Assembly (NCBI RefSeq): GCF_900176415.1 | Contig: NZ_FWXO01000001.1 | Coordinates: 232,086 to 296,085, forward strand | Direction of reading: 5' to 3' | DNA length: 64,000 bases | Origin: Cellulophaga tyrosinoxydans | Lineage (GTDB): Bacteria; Bacteroidota; Bacteroidia; Flavobacteriales; Flavobacteriaceae | Shown here: piece by piece, positions 55,173-63,632 of the stretch | How the letters are laid out: every line of letters starts with the position of its first letter | Position numbering within the stretch: the stretch's first letter is position 1 | Translations under genes and position numbers: made by a program | The notes under the pieces: model-generated | Databases searched by the model: none | What the model was told of the DNA's origin: nothing | What the model saw: only the letters and a program-made list of their open reading frames with translations

Positions 55173-55190
55173 TCCCGCCTCGAGTACAAA
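55173..55190 (+). repeat. Right attachment site (att core)
   Basis: An exact copy of 48921-48938 without the rest of a tRNA, marking the right junction with the chromosome. Confidence 0.88.
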
Positions 55191-55223
55191 AACCCTTGTT
55201 AATCTTATGATTTTCAAGGGTTT
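55189..55223 (+). terminator. Former chromosomal terminator of tRNA-Leu
   Basis: AAACCCTTG and CAAGGGTTT form a 9-bp stem followed by a T-run immediately after attR, the position expected for the original tRNA terminator before insertion. Confidence 0.75.
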
Positions 55224-55592
55224 TTTGTTTTCTTCAATAAAATTTAACTATACTTTAGTTTAAACTTATTAAATGCACTGCGAAACTTCCTAATAAAGGT
55301 TTTTTTTTGTACCTTATCCAAGAGGGTTTAAAACCATTAACTTCATAATTTTTTCCCTCAAACTTCATTTAATAAAATCAAAAATTTGAGTACACAAAAC
55401 ATCTACAAGGCTATCATTATTAAAAAATTGGCTTTTATTATCAATTCCCAATTAATTGTATTCAAGTAAATAGTTACATATAGTTTACAAACACTTTATT
55501 TATGCACTTATCCACAAGTGTAAAATGATTTTCCATACTCGAAAATCATTAACCTCCTATTTAAAATAACAATAAATCAAATATATTCTAAA
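55224..55592. other. Gene-free AT-rich region before rimK with DnaA-box-like sites and a hairpin
   Basis: No coding frame is convincing. It contains TTATCCACA (55508-55516), an exact DnaA-box consensus, directly preceded by the near match TTATGCACT (55500-55508). A perfect 9-bp hairpin AATGATTTT/AAAATCATT (55524-55550) lies 43 bases before the rimK ATG and may be regulatory. Confidence 0.4.
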
Positions 55593-56468
55593 ATGAAAAT
55601 TGCAATATTATCCGCAAATCCAAACTTATATTCAACAAAAAGGCTTGTAGAAGCGGGCGAGAAAAAGGGGCATGAAATGTTGGTTATAAACCACACAAAA
55701 TGCGATTTAGTTATTGAAAAAAAGAAACCAGGTATAATTTATAAAGGAGAAGAAATAACCAACGTAGATGCCGTGATTCCAAGAATAGGTGCATCTGTGA
55801 CTTTCTATGGCACTGCTGTGGTAAGGCAATTTGAAATGATGAAAGTTTTTTCAGCCACAGAATCACAGGCTCTAGTTAGATCAAGAGATAAATTAAGAAG
55901 TTTACAAATATTATCTAGGGCCGGTTTGGGTTTACCAAAAACAGTATTCAGTAATTACTCTAAAGAAGTTAGTGGAATTATAGATAAAGTAGGTGGCGCA
56001 CCATTAGTTATTAAATTACTTGAAGGCACCCAAGGCTTGGGTGTTGTTTTAGCTGATAATAGAAATTCTGCAGAATCTATTTTAGAGGCTTTTAATGGGC
56101 TACAAGCAAGGGTAATTGTGCAAGAGTTCATTAAAGAAGCAAAGGGCGCGGATATCAGGGCCTTTGTTGTAGATGGTGTAGTTGTTGGCGCTATGAAAAG
56201 GCAAGGTAAAGAAGGTGAGTTTAGATCTAATTTACATCGTGGCGGGACAGCCAATATTATTGAACTTACAGATGAAGAAGAAAACACAGCCATTAAGGCT
56301 GCTAAATCTTTAGGTTTAGGTATTGCTGGAGTAGATATGTTGCAATCTGCAAGAGGTCCGTTAATTTTAGAAGTGAATTCGTCTCCCGGACTTGAAGGTA
56401 TTGAGAATGCCACCGGAACTGATATTGCTGGTCAAATTATAAAGTATTTAGAGAGAAATGTTGAGTAA
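55593..56468 (+). CDS. rimK: RimK family ATP-grasp alpha-L-glutamate ligase
   Basis: Adds glutamate residues to a carboxyl end, classically of ribosomal protein S6. The 291-residue protein has the pre-ATP domain with [15 protein letters not shown] (about 50-65), the ATP-grasp [14 protein letters not shown] loop (about 146-159) and metal ligands in [14 protein letters not shown]. The downstream deacylase gene overlaps its last 11 bases, so they are one unit. The substrate is not provable from sequence. Confidence 0.92.
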   Translation: MKIAILSANPNLYSTKRLVEAGEKKGHEMLVINHTKCDLVIEKKKPGIIYKGEEITNVDAVIPRIGASVTFYGTAVVRQFEMMKVFSATESQALVRSRDKLRSLQILSRAGLGLPKTVFSNYSKEVSGIIDKVGGAPLVIKLLEGTQGLGVVLADNRNSAESILEAFNGLQARVIVQEFIKEAKGADIRAFVVDGVVVGAMKRQGKEGEFRSNLHRGGTANIIELTDEEENTAIKAAKSLGLGIAGVDMLQSARGPLILEVNSSPGLEGIENATGTDIAGQIIKYLERNVE

Positions 56469-57441
56469 AAAAGTAAAAATTCTAGGACAAGCTATATCAC
56501 CTGGCGAAACACACCAATTATCTTTAGATATTGCCAAATTACATACTGGTTCAACTATTGAAGTTCCTGTTATTGTCTCAAGAAGCAAAGAACCTGGGCC
56601 AACCATATTATTCATTGGTGGTATTCACGGAAATGAAATAAACGGAGTGGAAATTGTCCGTAAATTAATTGCTGAAAAATACCATATTCCAAATGCAGGA
56701 ATGGTTATTTGCATTCCGGTAGTGAATGTATTCGGATTCTTGAGTCAAACAAGAGAATTCCCAGACGGAAGAGATCTTAATCGGGTTTTTCCGGGCAGTA
56801 TTAGAGGATCTTTGGCAAGTAGATTTGCCTACCATATTGTTAAAGAAATTGTACCTCACATAGACTATTGCATAGATTTTCATACAGGCGGAGATAGCAG
56901 ATTTAATGCACCCCAAATACGTGTTGGCAAAAACGACACAGAAAGTTTAGAATTAGCAAAAACTTTTGGAACCCGATTTGTAATTAAATCTGCTAAAAGA
57001 GAAAAATCTTTCCGTGCAACCCTGTACAATTTAAATAAAAAAGTCCTATTGTTTGAGGGTGGAAAATCGTTAAACATAAATAATGATGTCACTAAAATTG
57101 GCATTGCAGGTGCTTTAAAAGTTATGCAGCAGCTAGGCATACGTAATTTCCAAAAAGAATTAGCACTTTTAAAAAACACCAATGACCATAGTTATTTAGT
57201 TAAAGGATCTGCTTGGGTAAGAGCAAAATATTCAGGACTTTTTCACCCGACAGTGCAACTAGGCCAATATGTTAAAAAAGGAGATGATATAGGCAGTTTA
57301 TCAGATCCGTTCGGATTTTTTGAAAAAAAACAAAAATCTACCTACGCTGGTTATGTAATTTGTATTAATCAATCTCCCATTGTAAATCAGGGTGATGCCA
57401 TAGTACATATTACAACAGATGCCGTAGAAATTCCGACATAA
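56458..57441 (+). CDS. Succinylglutamate desuccinylase/aspartoacylase family protein
   Basis: A 327-residue zinc-dependent M14-like enzyme. Zinc ligands are in [10 protein letters not shown] (His and Glu, about 53-62) and DFHTGG (His); [11 protein letters not shown] is the arginine-bearing substrate segment. The C-terminal half forms a beta domain ([21 protein letters not shown]). Family members remove acyl groups from amino acids. Being translationally coupled to RimK suggests it trims or reverses a glutamyl modification, which is inference. Confidence 0.9.
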   Translation: MLSKKVKILGQAISPGETHQLSLDIAKLHTGSTIEVPVIVSRSKEPGPTILFIGGIHGNEINGVEIVRKLIAEKYHIPNAGMVICIPVVNVFGFLSQTREFPDGRDLNRVFPGSIRGSLASRFAYHIVKEIVPHIDYCIDFHTGGDSRFNAPQIRVGKNDTESLELAKTFGTRFVIKSAKREKSFRATLYNLNKKVLLFEGGKSLNINNDVTKIGIAGALKVMQQLGIRNFQKELALLKNTNDHSYLVKGSAWVRAKYSGLFHPTVQLGQYVKKGDDIGSLSDPFGFFEKKQKSTYAGYVICINQSPIVNQGDAIVHITTDAVEIPT

Positions 57442-57471
57442 AACGCACCAGCAAATCAAGCATAACATAAA

Positions 57472-57504
57472 AAAACCTCTTTAGTATATTACTAAAGAGG
57501 TTTT
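57472..57504. terminator. Bidirectional terminator after the rimK unit
   Basis: A perfect 15-bp stem (AAAACCTCTTTAGTA and its complement, loop TAT) lies between converging genes. Confidence 0.88.
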
Positions 57505-57529
57505 AAATTTTATAAATTCTTAATTAGCG

Positions 57530-57751
57530 CTAAGCCGTTGGCTTACCTAATAAACGTTTTTCGATTTTACGTTTTTTAGCTGTTAAGCGTTTCATAACAT
57601 CCATTATTTCTTCGCTTTTATCTTTCTTATATATTTCATTAAGTTCTAATATTAGCGCCTTAACTTCTCTAGAAGCTTCTACCCTATCACTAGTTGTCAT
57701 TCCTGACATTTTTCGGCTTTCAAACTCTAATGCTCTTTCCATTGCATCCAT
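57530..57751 (-). CDS. Small conserved helical protein of unknown function
   Basis: A 73-residue cytoplasmic protein, helical and charged (FESRKMSGMTTSDRVEASREV; DVMKRLTAKKRKIEKRL). It looks like a small protein conserved in Flavobacteriia, with no assigned domain. It has its own terminator and about 290 bases of gene-free AT-rich DNA upstream in which nothing else is recognised. Confidence 0.7.
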   Translation of the reverse strand: MDAMERALEFESRKMSGMTTSDRVEASREVKALILELNEIYKKDKSEEIMDVMKRLTAKKRKIEKRLLGKPTA

Positions 57752-58045
57752 AGCTGTATTCTTTTATAATTAATAAATTTTCTCTTTCTAAGCAACGTAT
57801 CCAAATTTTGGAGGAAGCAAAAAACAAGATAAACAATTACATTTTAGCTACCAAACATATTTTAGTTCGGACTGTTAAGCAAATTTAAAAGTACTAAAAT
57901 GTAAATTCTTATGAACAAAAGTATAAAACGTTTAGCATTATTGTACTTTTATTTAAACAAAAACGATATTTTAAAACTATGGATAAATAAAATTTTCTTA
58001 TTAATTAGTATATTTTTATAAAAAATTCACAACAAAAACCACCTA

Positions 58046-59635
58046 TTATTCTAATTTTTTCAATTGTGCTAATACCCATTCTAATTCAGGGTCTATACCC
58101 TTTAAGCGATCTACTTTTGTTGGTATAATCTCCTTATCTGGCTTTATACCATAACCATTTTCAGCTGTTTGGTAAGGCGCCTGAATTTGCATTAATCCAA
58201 AATTTAAAGCAACTTTAGTATTTGGTAATCGCAAATACTTATAACGCCCTGCTACTGTTCCATTATAATGACCTCCTGTTTCTTCTCCAACAAAAACTGC
58301 TCTTTTTGAGGCCTTTAAATTTGTAGATATAATTGAGGAAGCCGAAAATGAATTACCATTAATTAATACATAAATGTCTCCCTTAAAATTTAAAGGATTA
58401 GGCTTTCTATGCCGCTTAGAACTTGGAAGTTTATAATAAACCACTCCATTTTTTTTGCTTCCGAATAGCAGTTCTACTGGCACTATAATTGGTGATGCCA
58501 AAACTCCTAAAAAATTATACATAAACGGATTTCTACTTGATATGGTAGATTTTAAGAACGGTAGCCTTGTAGAAGTTTGTGCTTTTTCAATAAATTGATG
58601 CTCCTCCGAAACTAAATACGTGTACAAATAAGCTATTTCATCAAGTCGACCCCCTAAATTATCTCTTAAATCAATAATCAAATTTTCAGATTTAGACGAA
58701 TCTATTTTAGCAAAAACCTCTTTATAAAACTTCTTATAATTACCATTACCAAAACCTCTAATCTTCATGTATGCAACCAAACTATCTGCACCTACAAACT
58801 TAAAATTTCGTGTATACTGGGTAGTTCCACTAATAAATCCATACTTTCTATTATTCTTTTTATTCAATTTAGCTTTTTTACGAGCTAATTGTTTTTCAGC
58901 CTTTGTCAACTGTGCTATGGTCGTATTTTTTAAAGAATCTACTTCCGTAGTTTTTTTATTTACTGAGTCCTTAGGTACTCTTAAAAATTTTCTAGTAAAT
59001 ACAGAATCCTGCTTTTTAAGAGTAAGCGAAATACTATCTAGATAGCCGCTATGTTTTGAATAAAATGCTAATAAATTAAGTGCTATAAATTTATCTTGAA
59101 ACGTTTTATTGTACCCATCGGAAGAAAAAAGTTTTTTATATTTTTCAGTAATTTCAGTTATAGAATCATTATCAACCAGCAAAACTTCTGAACCAACCAA
59201 GGTACTATCTTTACCAAAGCTTTCTTTAATTATGACTGCATCAGCTACCTTTTCAAATTTTAATTTAGCAATATCAAATTGTTTTTTAGCATTACTTTTT
59301 CGTTCTTTTTTTGTAAATCTCTTACTTGGAGCGCCGATAGAAATGTGTCCCTGGCGCACTTCTGCCACAACAGGTGCTAATTTCAAATAAAAATCAGCAC
59401 TAGTCATTGGTTCCTTAATGCTCTTTTTTAAACTATCAAATTTAAAATCTAAGGCTTCCTCTGATATAAATTGATATAATTTAGGATGCAGTTTTCTTAA
59501 TTTATGATAAGCAACATCTACATCTTTTTGTAGCTCACTAACTTGATGAAGCTTCGCGATTTCAGCATTATGTTTTTTAACGCTAACACAGGAAGACAAT
59601 AAAATTGCCCATACAAGGACTAAGAATTTATTCAT
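58046..59635 (-). CDS. S41 family peptidase-like lipoprotein
   Basis: A 529-residue lipoprotein (lipobox LLSSC, cysteine at about 16) with a tail-specific/C-terminal-processing protease domain: LRKLHPKLYQFI near the N-terminus, LIIDLRDNLGGRLDEIA and the nucleophile region INGNSFSASSIIS, then FVGEETGGHYNG. A Lys/Glu/Ser-rich stretch (about 215-265) interrupts the domain where a PDZ would be expected. It probably acts in the periplasm or at the outer membrane. Confidence 0.87.
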   Translation of the reverse strand: MNKFLVLVWAILLSSCVSVKKHNAEIAKLHQVSELQKDVDVAYHKLRKLHPKLYQFISEEALDFKFDSLKKSIKEPMTSADFYLKLAPVVAEVRQGHISIGAPSKRFTKKERKSNAKKQFDIAKLKFEKVADAVIIKESFGKDSTLVGSEVLLVDNDSITEITEKYKKLFSSDGYNKTFQDKFIALNLLAFYSKHSGYLDSISLTLKKQDSVFTRKFLRVPKDSVNKKTTEVDSLKNTTIAQLTKAEKQLARKKAKLNKKNNRKYGFISGTTQYTRNFKFVGADSLVAYMKIRGFGNGNYKKFYKEVFAKIDSSKSENLIIDLRDNLGGRLDEIAYLYTYLVSEEHQFIEKAQTSTRLPFLKSTISSRNPFMYNFLGVLASPIIVPVELLFGSKKNGVVYYKLPSSKRHRKPNPLNFKGDIYVLINGNSFSASSIISTNLKASKRAVFVGEETGGHYNGTVAGRYKYLRLPNTKVALNFGLMQIQAPYQTAENGYGIKPDKEIIPTKVDRLKGIDPELEWVLAQLKKLE

Positions 59636-59773
59636 AATATGATGCTATGAGATAGATAAGATTAAAATTGTTATTGAGCTAGTCAACAATATTTATGCCA
59701 TGAAAATACTATTTTACAATAAACTTAAAGAAGCTATTAAGTTTTAATTATCTTTAATACTAAGTTTAATAGT

Positions 59774-60409
59774 ATGCTGAAGAAAATTTTATATACCATT
59801 TTTGCCCTTATTCTACTATCTGTTATCACCATTTTTTCTTGTAATGCTATTATAAATAACGCTACAGAAGGCAAAACGTTTGACAAGTTCAATACCATAC
59901 CAAAAAATAAAGTTGGTCTGGTTTTAGGAACAGCAAAAAAATTAACTTCTGGATCTCCTAATCCATATTACACGAATAGAATTTTGGCCACTATTGCCTT
60001 ATTCAATGCGCAAAAAATTGAATTTATTTTAGTAAGTGGTGACAATGGCAGCATTTATTACAATGAACCAAAAGCCATTAAAAAGGATTTAATAAAGGGC
60101 GGAATTCCAGAAGATAAAATATTCTTAGATTATGCCGGTTTTAGAACATTCGATTCTATGATCCGAGCAAAATATGTCTTTGGATTGGATAGTGTCACTG
60201 TAATTTCTCAAGAATTTCATAACGATAGAGCAATTTACATTGCCCAAGAGAAGGGACTCAATGCTATAGGGTTTAACGCCAAAGATTTATCTGGCTCCAA
60301 TGGTTTTAAAGTGCAACTTAGAGAGTATTTTGCTAGAGTAAAGGTATTTCTAGACCTTATAACCAATAAGCAGCCCAAATTCTATGGTGAAAAAATTGAT
60401 ATTAAATAA
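59774..60409 (+). CDS. SanA/YdcF-like DUF218 protein
   Basis: A 211-residue protein with one N-terminal membrane helix (about 5-25) and a periplasmic DUF218 domain (VGLVLGTAKK; LVSGDNGSIYYNE; VISQEFHNDRAIYIA). SanA of enterobacteria affects envelope barrier function and vancomycin sensitivity at high temperature; the chemical activity is unknown. The Nramp-like gene follows 33 bases later and may be co-transcribed. Confidence 0.87.
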   Translation: MLKKILYTIFALILLSVITIFSCNAIINNATEGKTFDKFNTIPKNKVGLVLGTAKKLTSGSPNPYYTNRILATIALFNAQKIEFILVSGDNGSIYYNEPKAIKKDLIKGGIPEDKIFLDYAGFRTFDSMIRAKYVFGLDSVTVISQEFHNDRAIYIAQEKGLNAIGFNAKDLSGSNGFKVQLREYFARVKVFLDLITNKQPKFYGEKIDIK

Positions 60410-60442
60410 CACTTTTTTCTTTATTTAACAACAAGTAAAAGC

Positions 60443-61696
60443 ATGAATACGATCAAGAAACTTATTAAAAATCTTGGACCAGGGCTTTTGTTTGCAAGTA
60501 TGGCTATAGGCACGTCTCATTTAGTATTATCTACAAAAGCAGGCGCACAATATGGCTGGATTATGGTCATTCCAATTCTATTGGCGAACATTTTTAAATA
60601 TCCATTTTTTGAATTTGGTGTTCGGTATACTAACATTACCAATTTAACTTTAATAGAAGGTTATTTAAAAAGAGGGACGGCGTATTTATATTTCTATGCC
60701 TTCATAACTTTCATATCTACGTTTACCATATTAGCGGCACTGTATACCGTTACCGCAGGCTTATTTATTAATCTTTTTAAAATATTTGATTTTACATTAA
60801 TTCAGGTTTCATTAGGCCTTTTTATCTTCATTAGTGGACTTCTAATTATTGGAAAATATAAGTTTCTAGAATTATCACTAAAAATGATCGTTACCATATT
60901 ATTTGTAGCACTAATAGCCACAACAGCTTTAGTACTATTTAATGGACAAACAGCGCCTGTAACTAATTTTAAGGCTCCACCTATTTTTAACGATGCTGGA
61001 ATTTTATTTTTAATCGGACTCATGGGTTGGATGCCTACAACGGTCGAAGCATCTAGTTGGGTAAGCCTCTGGAGTATCGAAAAATTTAAAATTTCATCTG
61101 AAAAGCCAACTCTTAAAGATGCACTTTTAGAGTTTAACGTAGGTTACATATTAACCGCAGTATTTGCTATTTTCTTTTTAATCATTGGTTGGATGACCTT
61201 ATATGGAACCAATACCATTCTCAGCGACAGTGCAATTATTTTTGCTGATCAATTGGTTGGATTGTTCACAAGCAACATAGGTTCTTGGGCCTATATATTA
61301 ATCGCCATTGCAGCCTTTGCAACAATGTTTAGTACCTGTATGACGGCTCACGATGCCATAGCAAGGGTCAGCGTAGACATTTTTACCTTAATACGACCGG
61401 ATTTAAAAAAATCCACGGAAAAATATACCACCCCAATAATAATAGTTTTGTTAGCAGGCATTAATTTTACTGTCATTTCTGCCTTTGGGGCTAATATGGG
61501 GCAATTAGTAGCATTAGCTACTTTTGTATCTTTTATAGTTGCACCTTTAATTGGTTATATGAATTATAAAAATGTAACCAGTGATGATTTGCCTTTAGAA
61601 TATAGGCCCAACAAACCCCTAAAAATATTAACCTATTCTGGGATTATTTTTTTAAGCCTTTTCTCCCTATATTATTTCTGGATTGTTCTTTTTTAA
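60443..61696 (+). CDS. Nramp superfamily membrane protein lacking the canonical metal-binding motif
   Basis: A 417-residue protein with about 11 membrane helices and overall Nramp fold. Helix 1 reads FASMAIGTSHLV where Mn2+/Fe2+ transporters have DPGN, and helix 6 reads GWMPTTVEASSW rather than the methionine-containing metal site. It belongs to a diverged Nramp-related clade found in Bacteroidota, and its substrate is unknown. Its stop overlaps the end of the converging OmpA gene by 4 bases. Confidence 0.85.
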   Translation: MNTIKKLIKNLGPGLLFASMAIGTSHLVLSTKAGAQYGWIMVIPILLANIFKYPFFEFGVRYTNITNLTLIEGYLKRGTAYLYFYAFITFISTFTILAALYTVTAGLFINLFKIFDFTLIQVSLGLFIFISGLLIIGKYKFLELSLKMIVTILFVALIATTALVLFNGQTAPVTNFKAPPIFNDAGILFLIGLMGWMPTTVEASSWVSLWSIEKFKISSEKPTLKDALLEFNVGYILTAVFAIFFLIIGWMTLYGTNTILSDSAIIFADQLVGLFTSNIGSWAYILIAIAAFATMFSTCMTAHDAIARVSVDIFTLIRPDLKKSTEKYTTPIIIVLLAGINFTVISAFGANMGQLVALATFVSFIVAPLIGYMNYKNVTSDDLPLEYRPNKPLKILTYSGIIFLSLFSLYYFWIVLF

Positions 61697-63624
61697 TTTA
61701 GGGCATCAAGGTTCAATACCGAAATCAAAGACCTATCATTTTGGTTGTGTAGAAATTCTAAACAAAACACCCCGTTTTTACATTGGTTTACGAGCATACT
61801 CTCTCCATACCCTATAGCTTCATCAATATTATTTTGTGAAACACCTTTCTCCATTAAATAACGCTGTATGGCCTTAGCTCTATTTGTTGATAGCTCTAAG
61901 TTTTTAGAATCGCTACCACGACTGCTTGTATGGGATTCTATTTTCAGTTTAATTTCTGGAAAATTACCCACTATTGCCACCACATTATCAAGTACTGATT
62001 TAATGTCTGGAGTAAGCTGGCTTGACCCTGCATTGAAGTAAAATTTTCTAATTTTAAGAACCGTTTTACCCTCTTTTTCTTCAACCACATCTTGAATAAA
62101 TGGCAATTCAATAGCCAATTTTTTCTTAGATAAAGCAGCTTCATCCTCGTTTCCGAATGTTTTAAAAAAAATACCATGTCCTTTTTTAGATGCTTTTATA
62201 GCGTATGACTTTCTGTAGGGAATTTCAAACTGAAAATTTCCATTTTCATCAGTATTAGTTTCCTTTAATACTTCCTCATTTTCATCTAAAAGAACAATCT
62301 TAGCATTCTCAATATTTATTCTACTTGCGCTGTTAGCAACAGTTCCTTTAATTGCAATCGTCTTTAATCCAGGTTTTTCAGAGACTTTATATCCATAAAT
62401 ATCATCTTTACCCTTACCACCTTCTCTGTTTGAAGAAAAATAGCCCGAAAAACCATTGGCATCATTTTTAATGATAAAACCAAAATCATCATAACTACTA
62501 TTAATCCCTTCACCTAAATTTATAGGAATACTAAATGAATCATCCGATTCAATATTTGAAGTATATATATCCATTCCTCCTATACCATAAAATATATCTG
62601 AAGAAAAATACAGACTCCCTTGAAAAATAAAAGGGGCTATTTCATTACCAGGGGAATTTATTCTTGGTCCCAAGTTAACTGGAGCAGACATTATTTGCCC
62701 ACTATTTGTATACACATAATAAATATCGGTACCACCATATCCTCCACTAAAATTTGCTGAAAAATATAATTTTCCTGTTGCTTCTTCGTAGAAAGGATAG
62801 TAGAATGATGTACTCAAATCACGCAGTAAGTACTCAAATCTTCCTTTATCATTTACTTTGCCAATCGCCAAGGTATTTTTACCATTAGAATCAAACAACA
62901 AGTCATCTCCATTTGCATTGGAAAGCATGTAAATAATATCGTCTAATTTTTCAGAATAAAAAGGAGTGGCTTTATGAAAACTAGAATTAGGTATTTTACT
63001 AAAAGATTTTGGAACCGTTACATCCCCATCTGGCTGAATAATTCCTGAATATATATCTAAATATGCTTCACCAGAAGGTTCATATATTTCTCTTTTACCC
63101 TTTGGTCTTCCACTAGTAAATAATATTTGATCTTTGTAAAAAGCAGGAGAAAAATCCGCTTGAGGGCTGTTTAAATAGCAGTTAAACACATAAAAATCTA
63201 AATGCCCATTCTGATTTTTTTCTAATAATTCAAAATTAAATTCTGCATTTTCTAACTGTTCTCGAGATAAGTAATTTTTAGAATTTTCCAAATAAGCCTT
63301 TACTTTATCAATACTATCTATGCGACTAATTGATTGCAGCATTTTATTAAAATAGGTACTTGACAGCGTTGAATCTTTTTCATAGCTATTCGAATAAATC
63401 TCTGCTGCTTTTTTATATGCTCCCGTTTTTAAATAGGAATCAGCTAAGTTTAAACTTTGCTGTGGTGTTAGCCTTTTTTTAATTGCCTCTTTGTTATACT
63501 CTTGTATAGCATTTTTATAAGCATACTCGAAAAAATAGTAATCTCCCTTGGAATCTTTTTGTCCAAATGAAAATATACTAAAGATTAGAAATAATGGAAT
63601 AATATGTTTGAATTTCGTTTTCAT
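61693..63624 (-). CDS. OmpA family protein with TPR, PD40 and carboxypeptidase-regulatory domains
   Basis: A 643-residue exported protein: signal peptide about 1-21, TPR-like helices (about 25-130), PD40 beta-propeller repeats (about 150-410, SSNREGGKGKDDIYGY), a carboxypeptidase-regulatory-like domain (about 420-505) and a C-terminal OmpA peptidoglycan-binding domain (about 525-640). In the OmpA motif the usual aspartate is serine (SHTSSRG), while the arginine (STNRA) is kept, so peptidoglycan binding may be altered. The pairing with PorP/SprF is typical of accessory modules of the type IX secretion/gliding system. Confidence 0.9.
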   Translation of the reverse strand: MKTKFKHIIPLFLIFSIFSFGQKDSKGDYYFFEYAYKNAIQEYNKEAIKKRLTPQQSLNLADSYLKTGAYKKAAEIYSNSYEKDSTLSSTYFNKMLQSISRIDSIDKVKAYLENSKNYLSREQLENAEFNFELLEKNQNGHLDFYVFNCYLNSPQADFSPAFYKDQILFTSGRPKGKREIYEPSGEAYLDIYSGIIQPDGDVTVPKSFSKIPNSSFHKATPFYSEKLDDIIYMLSNANGDDLLFDSNGKNTLAIGKVNDKGRFEYLLRDLSTSFYYPFYEEATGKLYFSANFSGGYGGTDIYYVYTNSGQIMSAPVNLGPRINSPGNEIAPFIFQGSLYFSSDIFYGIGGMDIYTSNIESDDSFSIPINLGEGINSSYDDFGFIIKNDANGFSGYFSSNREGGKGKDDIYGYKVSEKPGLKTIAIKGTVANSASRINIENAKIVLLDENEEVLKETNTDENGNFQFEIPYRKSYAIKASKKGHGIFFKTFGNEDEAALSKKKLAIELPFIQDVVEEKEGKTVLKIRKFYFNAGSSQLTPDIKSVLDNVVAIVGNFPEIKLKIESHTSSRGSDSKNLELSTNRAKAIQRYLMEKGVSQNNIDEAIGYGESMLVNQCKNGVFCLEFLHNQNDRSLISVLNLDALN

Positions 63625-63632
63625 GTTTCTAT

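Larger units (their letters stand above)
48921..55190. mobile_element. 6.3-kb integrative element in tRNA-Leu (rolling-circle replicon or satellite type)
   Basis: It is bounded by the 18-bp direct repeat TCCCGCCTCGAGTACAAA, one copy being the tRNA-Leu 3' end. The integrase gene lies next to the right end. All protein genes are on the minus strand: int, 73-aa ORF, 312-aa ORF, alpA-like, 124-aa ORF, rep, lipoprotein, 39-aa ORF, KTSC-like. Matching tandem TTGCCAAC pairs lie inside both ends. A predicted plus-strand RNA opposes rep. No relaxase, type IV secretion, capsid, portal or Zot-like gene is visible, so it is not a conjugative element or complete phage. It could be an integrated rolling-circle plasmid, a phage satellite or a reduced inovirus-like element. 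Confidence 0.85.

Noticed and set aside
48921-55190. Classification of the insert as a complete prophage or conjugative transposon
   Set aside because: No capsid, portal, terminase, Zot-like, relaxase or type IV secretion gene could be recognised in any frame.
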